Assembly: GCF_013285385.1 (NCBI RefSeq)
Contig: NZ_CP054212.1
Coordinates: 2,604,001-2,668,000 of the forward strand
Direction of reading: 5' to 3'
Source of the DNA: Paramixta manurensis
GTDB taxonomy: Bacteria > Pseudomonadota > Gammaproteobacteria > Enterobacterales > Enterobacteriaceae
Length of the DNA stretch: 64,000 nt
Each line of letters begins with the position of its first letter. Positions within the stretch are counted from its first letter, which is position 1. A program made the position numbers and the translations under genes. A model generated the notes under the pieces. It was not told the origin of the DNA. It did not search any database and saw nothing but the letters and a program-made list of their open reading frames with translations. Below are positions 1-7,916 of this stretch, one piece after another.

Positions 1-493
1 GGTGTACTGTTGAAGCCTTGTATTTTTGCCCGAACGGATCGGCATTTTTACGCACCTCCACCCAGGACAAACCAGCCTTTATTTGTTCCGCGTACGCATC
101 CGAACGAACTTTGTTGATGTTAGCCAGACGGCAGGCGTCAGCGAATTCGGCGTTTACAGCTTCTGCCAGTTGTTCAAATTCATCAGTGGGATCATCAGCA
201 ATAACCATCAGGTCGGTACGCGTCTTGGCTTCCATACCCAACACACCATCAATCGTCGGCGCAATTAAGTTATGCATGGTAAGCGGCTGGCCGCGTTCTT
301 TAAGTTTCGCTACCAATTCAGGAGGCAACTGATCACCGTCATAATACGCACAGGCTTTATTTGCGGTCGTGCGCCAGTCCGGCTGGTCGTTAATATCAGC
401 CGTGATGTCCAGAAGCTGATCAAGCGAGAACCGGTCGCGGTTATCAGGTTTTGCTGGCTGTTCAGCCTCCATCACATCAATCATTTCGCTCAT
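1..493 (-). CDS. Phage portal protein, N-terminal part (truncated by window edge)
   Basis: This frame is open from the window edge to an ATG at 493 and encodes about 164 N-terminal residues. The start overlaps the terL stop (TAATG). The segment with residues LTMHNLIAPTIDGVLGM followed by K-x-R-T resembles the N-terminal region of P22-type portal proteins, the ring at the capsid vertex through which DNA is packaged. Its position directly after terS and terL fits. The rest of the protein lies outside the window, so length and C-terminal features cannot be judged. The family call comes from motif recall and gene order. Confidence 0.8.
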   Translation of the reverse strand, partial: MSEMIDVMEAEQPAKPDNRDRFSLDQLLDITADINDQPDWRTTANKACAYYDGDQLPPELVAKLKERGQPLTMHNLIAPTIDGVLGMEAKTRTDLMVIADDPTDEFEQLAEAVNAEFADACRLANINKVRSDAYAEQIKAGLSWVEVRKNADPFGQKYKASTVH

Positions 494-2205
494 TAGTGGG
501 CCATCCAGTGTTGTGGGTCACGTTTAATCGGTTCATGTCGTGGGCGCGCTGGCATGCGTGCGCGCATCTCCTGCGCCAACGCATAACTCATTACCTGGTC
601 ATCGAAACAACCTTCCTGTGCATTCATGCTGCCTTTCTTGTCGTAAACGTAGGTCGTCATTTCTGAAATAGTTCCTGACCAGCGGATACCGGATATATCG
701 TCGCGCAGAAGTGTTTTTAATCCCTCAATCATGATCGGCTTGCTTTGCCGGGTCGTCAGCCAGCCAAGCTTTTTGGTCTCATCATCATTGACGTGATCAA
801 TATGTTGCTCGGAATAGATATAGCGAGGGGGATATATCTCACGCAGCTTTTGCAGTACCGCATGACCGTGGTTATTACGCTCCGGGCCAACGAATGCGTT
901 GTTATACATTCGCCCCACATGGGCCAGTAGCATCGCGTAAAGCTCGGCATCAAGATGCCCGTACCAGTGCGCAACCTGATCGCCATTGCTGCGTTTAACG
1001 ATGTCGAACGAACTCCGGTCGCCATGCTCCAGCCCTTCGGCGACGTCCGCGCCAATCGCGTAGTCCTCATCAGGGTCGGGCAACTCCCACACCAGCAAGT
1101 GATTCACTACCGCGCGCTGTAGCTCATCCTTTCCGGCATGACGCAGTGATTGCGCTTTTGTTTTGTTGCCTGTGACCGGGTCAATGTCATAAACAATCAG
1201 CGGAGGAATGCAACGCCCTTCCGCGCGCATGGTGGGTATTGGAGAAAATACCCGGCGCCCGGATGTCAGGAAGGCTTCCTGCGGCGTGCTAGGAAACTCC
1301 TGTTTCATTTCCTCCTGCTGCTCAATTTCTTTACGGATATACCACTGCATTTGTTGATCGGTCAGGGTAATGTCCATCGACATCTCAACAGCCGCGAAGT
1401 ATTCCTGATGATATTTGCTGAGCACCAGACCGCCAGCCGGAACAGGCGCAACGTATTTCGGGTCCATCCACCAGGCATAGAAATGAAATGCGAAATCCTG
1501 TTTGGTTAATCCGATGCCTGATTTTTGCAATTCCATGGCGCGCGTGCTCATGCCATGGAAGTCACCACCAACGCCTTCCGCTGTCGATTCAATGAACACG
1601 ATGCTCTCTGCATGCACGGCGTTAAGCGTACCGGTTCGTACCTCTTTCGCTTTTGCCGGATATTTCGCGCAAATCTTGCCGTGCTCAGAAATATGCAGGC
1701 GCTGGACTGTTCCCGAGCGAAAGGAAGTCGCCACCTGAATACTGCTGCCATGTGCAAAGAGGATATAACCGCCGTTCGCCCCGCTACGCCGCTCAGTTAT
1801 TTTAAATGTCGAGCGGAGCCAGCCGGGAAGGTTATCGAATGGTACGGCAATCTTTGTACGGAAGATTTCGCCTGCGGCCTGTTTATCCTGCGCCACAATC
1901 CCGCATTTAATATTTTTGTTAAATAACGCCTGGTCGAGAAGGTAAATATCAATTGCTGTCGAGAACCCAAGCTGACGTGCCTTCAGAATAATATTTTTCT
2001 GATGCATGCTTTCAAACAGCTTGCGCTGTGCCGGACGCATATGGAACGTAACCAGTTCACCGCTCTCGTTCTCTACCTTGTAGAGATTATTCAGACGCCA
2101 CCACGGGTTACTCAGTTTCGCTGCAATAAAAAGGCGTTGCTGCGCCTCTGTCATTGTGTCCAGCGAATTATTAACGCCCTCCGCGTCATAATGCGGAACC
2201 GTCAT
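493..2205 (-). CDS. Terminase large subunit (TerL)
   Basis: A 570-residue packaging ATPase/nuclease. An N-terminal ATPase domain carries the terminase-type Walker A motif K-A-R-Q-L-G-F-S-T at about residues 75-83, and an E-S-T-A segment follows the Walker B strand. The C-terminal RNase H-like nuclease domain shows G-A-D-V-A-E-G near residue 380 and the late acidic pair D-D-Q-V at 535-538. It would pump DNA into the procapsid through the portal. The gene overlaps terS by 4 bases at its start and the portal gene at its stop. Length is normal for the family. Confidence 0.92.
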   Translation of the reverse strand: MTVPHYDAEGVNNSLDTMTEAQQRLFIAAKLSNPWWRLNNLYKVENESGELVTFHMRPAQRKLFESMHQKNIILKARQLGFSTAIDIYLLDQALFNKNIKCGIVAQDKQAAGEIFRTKIAVPFDNLPGWLRSTFKITERRSGANGGYILFAHGSSIQVATSFRSGTVQRLHISEHGKICAKYPAKAKEVRTGTLNAVHAESIVFIESTAEGVGGDFHGMSTRAMELQKSGIGLTKQDFAFHFYAWWMDPKYVAPVPAGGLVLSKYHQEYFAAVEMSMDITLTDQQMQWYIRKEIEQQEEMKQEFPSTPQEAFLTSGRRVFSPIPTMRAEGRCIPPLIVYDIDPVTGNKTKAQSLRHAGKDELQRAVVNHLLVWELPDPDEDYAIGADVAEGLEHGDRSSFDIVKRSNGDQVAHWYGHLDAELYAMLLAHVGRMYNNAFVGPERNNHGHAVLQKLREIYPPRYIYSEQHIDHVNDDETKKLGWLTTRQSKPIMIEGLKTLLRDDISGIRWSGTISEMTTYVYDKKGSMNAQEGCFDDQVMSYALAQEMRARMPARPRHEPIKRDPQHWMAH

Positions 2206-3035
2206 TGCGATAACATCCCGTTATCGTTCATGCCCTGAATATCAGAAACCACATCAGATAATGGCGTTGTGACATCGCGGCTTTCTGCCGTGAGTTTTTC
2301 TGTCTCGGCCTTCAGTTTTGACGTGGCTGCTTTGATGCGATGAGTGTCTTCGCTGAGTCGGGGAATCTGAATGGCATTAAGAGCCAGGCTGCTTAGCGTT
2401 CGTTCGATGGATTCAATACGTGCGACGTTACGATCTAAGCCCTGCTCAGCCTTCAGTAATTTGTCATAAAGCTCTATTCGCTGCTCCACGCTCTCAGCAT
2501 TCTTTAAATCTTCCATGATCCGCTTCATGGTCTTCGTGACAGATAACGCGCGAGCACGGGTAAAAATTAGCTCGTCATGCAAATCAGAGTCTGCGACCGC
2601 TTCGAAAAGTTCATCTGCATCGAGATACTTCGCATATGCAGAATGTTTCTGGCTGTACTTATGGCCGGGAACGAAAGGACTAACGGCATTAGGATTACCG
2701 GGATTGCCCTCAGTGAATCGGCCCTTTTTATCCCGCCCGTTTAATTTCGCATCCTGCTGCGGATCGCTACCGTTGTTGTCGTTCGTGTTATCTGCATCAC
2801 AATTATTATTTGCGCCGGAACCATCGCCCTTTGCGCAGTTTTGCGCACTGTTACTGCGCTGCGCACTTTTGCGCATATTCTCTTGTGCATTTTGCGCAGC
2901 TCTCGGTTTAATGTAACGGCGTGCTGACTGGTATTTGAGTCCCCGACGCTCACACCATTCCTGTGCTGTGATTCCCGTTGCAGCATGTTCACGCAGGAAC
3001 TCTTCCTGTAGCGCTTTCCAGTCATGTTTAGCCAC
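2202..3035 (-). CDS. Terminase small subunit (TerS)
   Basis: A 277-residue protein directly upstream of terL and overlapping it by 4 bases. The N-terminus (about residues 1-45) looks like a helix-turn-helix typical of DNA-recognising small terminases, with the W-C-E-R-R-G-L-K-Y-Q-S-A-R-R segment as recognition helix. A hydrophilic Asn/Asp/Ser-rich linker follows (about 50-100), then a mainly helical C-terminal part suited to oligomerisation. It would recognise the packaging site and deliver DNA to TerL. The call rests on position and the HTH; the long polar linker is notable but seen in related phages. Confidence 0.85.
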   Translation of the reverse strand: MAKHDWKALQEEFLREHAATGITAQEWCERRGLKYQSARRYIKPRAAQNAQENMRKSAQRSNSAQNCAKGDGSGANNNCDADNTNDNNGSDPQQDAKLNGRDKKGRFTEGNPGNPNAVSPFVPGHKYSQKHSAYAKYLDADELFEAVADSDLHDELIFTRARALSVTKTMKRIMEDLKNAESVEQRIELYDKLLKAEQGLDRNVARIESIERTLSSLALNAIQIPRLSEDTHRIKAATSKLKAETEKLTAESRDVTTPLSDVVSDIQGMNDNGMLSQ

Positions 3036-3104
3036 GAATCGTTATCCTGCCGCTCTTATCCAAAGGGTTATCGAGCCCCCTGTAAACAGGAAGCTCTGTA
3101 ACCA

Positions 3105-3449
3105 TCAGGCGTTATCTTCTGACAAGGACTGACTGCATCCGGACGCTGGTGTCGCATCATGGAGTTTCTGGCGCAGTAGATAACCTTCCAGTTTCCAGAT
3201 TTCGTTGACGGCATTCTGCAAAGCAATTTTGCGGCCTATCTCTTCGTCAAAGTTCTCGGGACTGGCGCAGGCACTAACGCCAGTAACATTAAAACCATTG
3301 GCGAGAGTGATGCAGCAGACGATTACCGTGGTACCGGGGAATCGGTGATACTGGCCGCTAACCTGAATGGCCTCAATGTGGGCAGGCGTGATGCGTGGGG
3401 CGGTTAATCCCTTAGCGATAATTTCCGCTTCAATATCTTTATCGGTCAT
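3105..3449 (-). CDS. Gp49-like small phage protein
   Basis: A 114-residue protein resembling the Gp49-family small proteins found near packaging genes. Typical features are the H-I-E-A-I segment, V-C-C-I-T-L-A-N-G-F, and the ending E-I-W-K-L-E-G-Y-L-L. Proteins of this family often carry a domain for which no biochemical role is established. It sits between the Tad2-like gene and terS with its own short spacers. I recognise the family pattern but cannot assign a function. Confidence 0.6.
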   Translation of the reverse strand: MTDKDIEAEIIAKGLTAPRITPAHIEAIQVSGQYHRFPGTTVIVCCITLANGFNVTGVSACASPENFDEEIGRKIALQNAVNEIWKLEGYLLRQKLHDATPASGCSQSLSEDNA

Positions 3450-3504
3450 ATGTACTCCGGTTATGAGGTGAAAGTGGTTACGTTAAGGTATGGGACTAAA
3501 AGGG

Positions 3505-3801
3505 CTATGCTGATCGCTCAGCATCTTGCCAGTCATCAGCCAGCATGTCGGTTTGTGAAGCCAGCCATCCCTCCACTGTTGAGCCGTCCGCCGCTTTCAT
3601 GCAAATACACGGCATGCGCACTACTGTTCCTTCGTCTCCTTTCTCAAACAACTCCGATACCACCCCGTTGATGTGAGCCTGGACGATCGCGGCATCATGG
3701 CTTCCCTTCTTCAGGAAGATGAACATGCCCTTACCGTTCCATCCTTCCCGCCCTACCGCTTTTCCTGCTTTTAGAGCACCAATTGCCTGACCAAAATTCA
3801 T
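3505..3801 (-). CDS. DUF2829 / Tad2-like protein (candidate Thoeris anti-defence)
   Basis: A 98-residue protein with the hallmarks of the DUF2829 family: M-N-F-G-x-A-I-x-A-L-K-x-G-K-x-V-x-R-E-G-W-N-G-K-G-M at the N-terminus and W-L-A-S-Q-T-D-M-L-A-D-D-W near the C-terminus. Phage members of this family include Tad2, a sponge that binds the signalling nucleotide made by Thoeris defence systems. That activity is known for studied members and only inferred here. It is a single gene between the lysis cassette terminator (3827-3851) and the packaging genes, a position where accessory genes insert. The family is broad, so not every member need be an inhibitor. Confidence 0.8.
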   Translation of the reverse strand: MNFGQAIGALKAGKAVGREGWNGKGMFIFLKKGSHDAAIVQAHINGVVSELFEKGDEGTVVRMPCICMKAADGSTVEGWLASQTDMLADDWQDAERSA

Positions 3802-3826
3802 TGTCTTAACCTCGGATTGATTGCAT

Positions 3827-3851
3827 AAAAAGCCCCGGCATTTGCCAGGGC
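3827..3851 (-). terminator. Intrinsic terminator after the lysis genes
   Basis: On the minus strand an 8-bp stem (GCCCTGGC / GCCGGGGC, one G-U pair, AAAT loop) is followed by five T residues. It begins 1 base beyond the Rz1 stop, so the lysis genes can be terminated separately from the downstream Tad2-like and packaging genes unless Q-modified polymerase reads through. Confidence 0.75.
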
Positions 3852-3852
3852 G

Positions 3853-4086
3853 TCACATGATGGCTTTGTACCAGCTTTGCCATCGGTAGATGTTTGTCCG
3901 GAGTTCCCGCACGCATTCCGCTGTTTCAGTGTCTGCAAGCAGATCCTGGTCACTGTCGGAACCGGCGTTACTTGCCTTGCACGGGGGCTGCATCAAATCC
4001 GGTGACGGCGTTGGCGGCGTCGATGGCACGCTGGCGCAACTGCACAGCAGCAGGGTCAAACTTGCAATTAGTATGTTTCGGGTCAC
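3853..4086 (-). CDS. Rz1-type outer-membrane spanin lipoprotein
   Basis: A 77-residue protein with a short signal peptide and lipobox (L-L-L-C-S-C-A), followed by a proline-rich stretch (S-T-P-P-T-P-S-P). This is the classic o-spanin layout. Its start lies inside the Rz gene in another frame, and it runs past the Rz stop. With Rz it would bridge inner and outer membranes in the last step of lysis. Call based on the lipobox, size and nested arrangement. Confidence 0.85.
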   Translation of the reverse strand: MTRNILIASLTLLLCSCASVPSTPPTPSPDLMQPPCKASNAGSDSDQDLLADTETAECVRELRTNIYRWQSWYKAIM

Positions 4087-4327
4087 TGATATATTTCACC
4101 CCATCACGATAAACAGTTCTGTAGATGACTTTGGCTTGCGTGTTGGCATTAGCCGCTCTGGCTTCTCCCGCGTTCACCGCCTTAGCAGCCTTATCCTGTT
4201 TCTTGCGGGCCAGTTCATTGATGTGGTCCGCGTGGGCATACCACCCTTTCAGATAGCATCCCCACCCGGCACCAATGATCACGCCGACGGCAAGCAAAGC
4301 CGCAAGTATTTGGTTTTTAGGGTTCAT
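3968..4327 (-). CDS. Rz-type inner-membrane spanin
   Basis: A 119-residue i-spanin candidate. One N-terminal transmembrane anchor (about residues 7-26) precedes a charged, helical periplasmic region (about 30-110). The lysis order holin, endolysin, Rz with Rz1 nested out of frame supports the assignment. The periplasmic domain would contact Rz1 and drive membrane fusion after peptidoglycan is degraded. Confidence 0.85.
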   Translation of the reverse strand: MNPKNQILAALLAVGVIIGAGWGCYLKGWYAHADHINELARKKQDKAAKAVNAGEARAANANTQAKVIYRTVYRDGVKYISDPKHTNCKFDPAAVQLRQRAIDAANAVTGFDAAPVQGK

Positions 4328-4404
4328 GGCTTAAATCCTGATGGTGTGAGGTCAAGCGGACGTTTCAGATTTCACGTAGCGTTACCGGATCGGCATAAAT
4401 ATGA

Positions 4405-4947
4405 TTACTTTTTAACCAAATTAAGGCCAAAACAGGTTAATTCACTTTCCTGCTCTCTTCGCACAACCTGACCAAAGCAGTTGTTTGAACGTATACGGCA
4501 GTCCCTTTTGCGGTCATAAATCCATGTTTTGATGGCCGCACACGCGCCGGTACGATCGCCTGCATTAAGCTTTCGGTAAAAGGTGGACGGGAGGCAGTTA
4601 CCGGGACCGATATTCCACGGGCAGAATGACGCGATGCCCGCTTTTTGTGGCCCGGTCAGGGGCACATGCACATTGCGGTCAACCCAGGCCAGCGCCTTTG
4701 CCTGCTCTGCACGGTCTATCTGGTCACACTGCGCTTCGGTAAGCCGCATCCCCTGAACAACGGGCTTGCCATTAACGCGCGTCACACCACCGCAAATCGT
4801 CCATACGTTGCCCGCATCACTGTATGCAACCAGGCTTCGCCCTTCTTTTTCTTTCAGAAACTGGTCGAGAATTACTGATGAGGGCGCCCCGGCGAGTATC
4901 AGTGTCAGTACAGCAGCACTGAGTTTTCCTTTGTAGTTTGCTGCCAT
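4405..4947 (-). CDS. SAR endolysin, T4/P21-type lysozyme
   Basis: A 180-residue glycoside hydrolase family 24 lysozyme. The catalytic triad pattern E-8-D-5-T is visible as E35, D44 and T50. Residues about 9-27 (rich in Ala, Leu, Ile, weakly hydrophobic, with Gly and Ser) look like a signal-anchor-release segment, as in R21. The protein could therefore be secreted by the host Sec system and held inactive at the membrane until the holin collapses the potential. Several cysteines suggest disulphide control, common in this group but not provable here. It lies directly after the holin gene. Confidence 0.9.
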   Translation of the reverse strand: MAANYKGKLSAAVLTLILAGAPSSVILDQFLKEKEGRSLVAYSDAGNVWTICGGVTRVNGKPVVQGMRLTEAQCDQIDRAEQAKALAWVDRNVHVPLTGPQKAGIASFCPWNIGPGNCLPSTFYRKLNAGDRTGACAAIKTWIYDRKRDCRIRSNNCFGQVVRREQESELTCFGLNLVKK

Positions 4948-4948
4948 C

Positions 4949-5257
4949 TCAGCAGTCCGCAGATTCAGCTTTATGCAGCGCTTCGTTTACGATCTCGATT
5001 GCGGTCGGCTGCTTGTCTGTCGGACGCTGACTTACATCATCAAGATAGTCTTCGATCAGACTGGTTCGCTTACGCTGCTCAGCACGCTGAGCCCTTGCAT
5101 CAAGACGGCCCATAATGAAAGAACACGCAGAAATAACCACGCCTATCCCGCCAAACGCGATATAAACAAGGTCCTGCGTGGTAACGCCCATCGCTGCAGC
5201 AATAGCAGCCAGCCACCCAAAAAAGTGTGTAACGATGCTTCCCGGTTGTTGATCCAT
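4949..5257 (-). CDS. Holin, small membrane protein
   Basis: I place the start at the ATG at 5257 because it follows an AGGCGG Shine-Dalgarno sequence 6 bases upstream. A longer in-frame extension to 5374 would run through the terminator hairpin. The product is 102 residues with two hydrophobic segments (about residues 10-24 and 29-46) and a charged C-terminal tail (R-A-Q-R-A-E-Q-R-K-R). It would form membrane lesions or pinholes that release the SAR endolysin. It is the first gene of the late transcript. Confidence 0.75.
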   Translation of the reverse strand: MDQQPGSIVTHFFGWLAAIAAAMGVTTQDLVYIAFGGIGVVISACSFIMGRLDARAQRAEQRKRTSLIEDYLDDVSQRPTDKQPTAIEIVNEALHKAESADC

Positions 5258-5288
5258 ATTTTCACCGCCTGCCGGTGCCGTTGGGGAA

Positions 5289-5320
5289 TAAAAAAACCCG
5301 CACGGCGGACCATGCGGGTT
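5289..5320 (-). terminator. Intrinsic terminator in late leader (tR'-like)
   Basis: The minus-strand stem AACCCGCA / TGCGGGTT (8 bp, loop TGGTCCGCCG) is followed by a T tract. It lies between the putative late promoter (5368-5396) and the holin gene. This is where a lambdoid tR' must sit so that late genes stay off until Q acts. Confidence 0.8.
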
Positions 5321-5334
5321 TGCGACTAACCAAT

Positions 5335-5365
5335 AAAAAAAGCCCCGCTTTTTTAGGGCGAGGCT
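5335..5365 (-). terminator. Intrinsic terminator after the Q-like gene
   Basis: The minus-strand stem AGCCTCGC / GCGGGGCT (8 bp with one U-G pair) is followed by six T residues. It ends transcripts coming from the early right operon and Q. A transcript starting from the proposed pR' would begin inside this stem and so could not form it. Confidence 0.7.
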
Positions 5366-5367
5366 TC

Positions 5368-5396
5368 GTATCATTCGGGAATTTAGCTCACTTTAA
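5368..5396 (-). promoter_or_regulatory. Candidate late promoter pR'
   Basis: On the minus strand TTAAAG (5396-5391) and TGATAC (5373-5368) are separated by exactly 17 bases, just downstream of the Q-like gene and upstream of the terminator and holin. Position matches lambdoid pR'. The -35 box is a moderate match. Inference from sequence only. Confidence 0.5.
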
Positions 5397-5411
5397 CGCA
5401 CTGCGCAATGG

Positions 5412-6230
5412 TTAAGCGGCTGGTTGAATCTCATTGCGCAGACGTTCAGATAAAAATATTTCCGCTGAGCTTTCTTCGATATATAACCAGCGCTGGCAGG
5501 CTTCAACCACAGGGGCATAATCCGCCGCCCAGACTGCGCTTCTGACCTCAGCCCCTGTGCTTTTCATTGATTTGCGCATTAGCTCCATTGTGGGCGGTAT
5601 AGAGCCCCGCCCGCCGCACTCGTCGCACTGTGCCGGATGTGGCTTACTCACTGAACCGGTTCCCCGACAACGCGGGCAAAGGCAGGTTTTAGTTGCCTCA
5701 CGAGACGACCATGCCCTTAACTCTCCCCGGATTGCCGTTATGCGCGCCGTTAAGTCTGCGCATTCTGCAACACTGGCAGCATAACGCACATCGCTGTCGC
5801 CAAGAGAGAGGCGCTGCAATTCCAGATGCTTTCTTTGCCCTTCAATAGCATCCAGAGTTTTACGCGTCATTAGCGCCTTCGGGCTGTACTTACGCATCAA
5901 TGCGGCGATACGGTCACACTGAGCCGGAAGATTGCGACCAAGAACCATGCTGGTAGCGAAATTGCAGGCGGCAATAGCGCGTTCGGGATGTGGTCGCTCA
6001 TGCAACCATTCACTGACAGCGGCACGCAAACGCTGTTCAGCAAGATAATCAGCACGGTATTTTGTTAGCAGGATGTCATAGCCAACAGGATGCTCACGCT
6101 GTGTTGCAGCCATAGCCCCTATTATTTGGTCTCGTGATATAGGTGATTTTCCGCGCCCGGCGGAAGAAGATTCCGCGCTAAGGCAGCGCGGATCATGCAT
6201 ACGGATAATTTGCTCAATAGCTTTGGTCAT
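5412..6230 (-). CDS. Q-type late antitermination protein
   Basis: A 272-residue protein with two zinc-binding CxxC pairs in a DnaJ-like arrangement (C-P-R-C-R-G-T-G then C-D-E-C-G-G-R-G) at about residues 185-212, as in lambda-type Q proteins. It is the last gene of the rightward early operon, followed by a promoter and terminator, then the lysis genes. Q would load on polymerase at pR' and allow read-through into the late operon. The gene starts with the repeated module AGGACTGACC just before its ATG. The exact Q subfamily is uncertain. Confidence 0.75.
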   Translation of the reverse strand: MTKAIEQIIRMHDPRCLSAESSSAGRGKSPISRDQIIGAMAATQREHPVGYDILLTKYRADYLAEQRLRAAVSEWLHERPHPERAIAACNFATSMVLGRNLPAQCDRIAALMRKYSPKALMTRKTLDAIEGQRKHLELQRLSLGDSDVRYAASVAECADLTARITAIRGELRAWSSREATKTCLCPRCRGTGSVSKPHPAQCDECGGRGSIPPTMELMRKSMKSTGAEVRSAVWAADYAPVVEACQRWLYIEESSAEIFLSERLRNEIQPAA

Positions 6231-6285
6231 TTTGGTCAGTCCTATTAATTAATCATGACCAATCCTATTCATCTGAGCAGATAAC

Positions 6286-7473
6286 TCAACCTTTACCTTT
6301 ATTACTTAGGATCTTACTCGCAAGTTCAGCAATGGCATCAGCACCGTCGAGTACAGCAGGAATTTTGTCATCTGTTGCTTGTAGTGGACTAAAAATTAGT
6401 GACTCAAAAGACTTCCATGATTCATTTGTATTAACACTTGTCGATTTTTCACGCGTTGCCACGTAATCGTGAATGAACTCACATAAATTAAGCCGTAAGT
6501 CTATTTGAAGCAATTGAGCCTTCAAAGACTTAGTCTCACTATAGAAAAGCCGCATAAAATATAATATTAGCAACTCAAGCGTCAAAGCTGGCCCGAAGTA
6601 AAACAAATCTCTGAAATAAAAAGATGAAATTGTTTGTGAAGTACCCTGGTTAATATCGGCTATCCTATTCCAAAAAAGGCACATGGAGACTAGAGGGATC
6701 GCAGTCAACAGTATCATAGCTATCCATGAACGCCGATTTGCAAATTTTAACTCTTCATTCTTGCCTTCTTTTATCGTTGAAAAACCTTTTGCTAACAACT
6801 TGAAATTACCAGAGGACTTTATATCGTTAAGCTTATCAGCAAGACTAGTTACTTCTTTGTTCAAGCCATTTAAATAACTTTTGTTTTCATCTATTTTTTT
6901 ACTAACAAAACTATTACTTTCTTCAATACTCCCCTTCAGACTATTAATATTTTCGGAAAAGGACAACGTATCTCTGAGAGCATCACTTTGTAATAAATCT
7001 GCAATAATACGCACTGGAAGTATGTTAAGAAAAAAAACAAAATCCAAATCACGAAATGGTTTTTTATCCAAACTATTTAGCCTGGTAAGATTCTCATGCT
7101 CAATCCAGACATATCCCTGATTAATCCTCACAAAATCAGTATAAATCTCATACTCATATAGAAAACGAGTTAACGCCATTAAAAAAACAAAAGGATCATC
7201 TCTTAAACTGGCTTCAGTCAAATATTTATCCGGCATTACTTTTCTGGTGTATGTAGTGTATTTATTTAGCTCACGGTCACTATTATTTAAGAGAAAATAA
7301 AATTCAGACCATGCATCAAAGATAATACGCTTAAAAAAATCCTCATCTGATAACTCATTCTCACCCCCTGTTAACGCTGAGTTTTCCAGTTTATACCTTC
7401 CCTCCATAATATTATTACATATATCCATTTGATTTTTAAAGGTTGCATTATCGAAATCAATCATTATTACCAT
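6286..7473 (-). CDS. Unrecognised AT-rich two-TM coiled-coil protein, candidate accessory gene
   Basis: A 395-residue protein I do not recognise. The N-terminal part (1-165) is mixed and aromatic-rich. Residues about 170-220 look like a coiled coil. Two transmembrane segments lie at about 250-268 and 291-310, and a hydrophilic C-terminal domain follows. It is strikingly AT-rich compared with the genes on both sides, suggesting recent acquisition. The ATG at 7473 overlaps the VRR-NUC stop (ATGGTAA), so it would be co-translated with early genes; a second ATG at 7464 is an alternative. Its place between the nin genes and Q is a known insertion point for accessory genes. Defence or exclusion is a guess. 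Confidence 0.75.
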   Translation of the reverse strand: MVIMIDFDNATFKNQMDICNNIMEGRYKLENSALTGGENELSDEDFFKRIIFDAWSEFYFLLNNSDRELNKYTTYTRKVMPDKYLTEASLRDDPFVFLMALTRFLYEYEIYTDFVRINQGYVWIEHENLTRLNSLDKKPFRDLDFVFFLNILPVRIIADLLQSDALRDTLSFSENINSLKGSIEESNSFVSKKIDENKSYLNGLNKEVTSLADKLNDIKSSGNFKLLAKGFSTIKEGKNEELKFANRRSWIAMILLTAIPLVSMCLFWNRIADINQGTSQTISSFYFRDLFYFGPALTLELLILYFMRLFYSETKSLKAQLLQIDLRLNLCEFIHDYVATREKSTSVNTNESWKSFESLIFSPLQATDDKIPAVLDGADAIAELASKILSNKGKG

Positions 7474-7916
7474 CCATTATTTTTAATATATTCTATTATC
7501 GTTTCTTTTGCTGATATGCAACCAAAAGAAATCGAAACTCTATAGGAAGCCGTCATAAGTTTACTAATCCATTTTATTTGCAACTCTGAAAGCTTTCCAT
7601 CCTTAGACTTCATTTCAATCCACAACCCTGCATATTTACCACGCGGCAGGGCCAGAAACAGATCCGGCACACCGGGCCGAAGGCCAAGCCGCTTAGCATC
7701 GCGCGCCGCTTTCGGTCCCCGCTTTCCCTCGTTAGGAATGTGTATCAGATAGTCGCCAATACAAATACCATCAATAACTGTTTTATCCGCCCACTCGATT
7801 AACGCGGCCTGTTCCTCGGTTTCTGCCTGATGAGGAACCTTTCTAACCTTACCGCCGCGAACTTCCAGTTTGGCTTTTGTTCCGATTAAATCTACCGCGT
7901 CTACCGAATTAAGCAA
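7467..7916 (-). CDS. VRR-NUC domain nuclease
   Basis: A 149-residue protein of the VRR-NUC (PD-(D/E)XK-like) family found in phage recombination and replication modules. Recognisable parts are E-x-x-x-Q-A-A-L-I-E-W-A-D, H-I-P-N-E-G-K-R, G-L-R-P-G-V-P-D-L-F-L-A-L-P-R-G and W-I-E-M-K-S, which supply the catalytic D and E-x-K. I choose a TTG start at 7916 because GGAGG lies 5 bases upstream and the upstream frame overlaps the DUF1364 gene. The DUF1364 stop lies just inside the start. The last roughly 60 codons are AT-rich like the following gene. Confidence 0.8.
   Translation of the reverse strand: MLNSVDAVDLIGTKAKLEVRGGKVRKVPHQAETEEQAALIEWADKTVIDGICIGDYLIHIPNEGKRGPKAARDAKRLGLRPGVPDLFLALPRGKYAGLWIEMKSKDGKLSELQIKWISKLMTASYRVSISFGCISAKETIIEYIKNNGW

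Noticed and set aside
3890..4471. Open plus-strand frame of 193 codons across the spanin genes
   Set aside because: Opposite to the clear Rz/Rz1/endolysin genes and without domain features.
5258..5374. N-terminal extension of the holin to 5374
   Set aside because: It would translate through the terminator hairpin and lacks a ribosome site; the ATG at 5257 has one.
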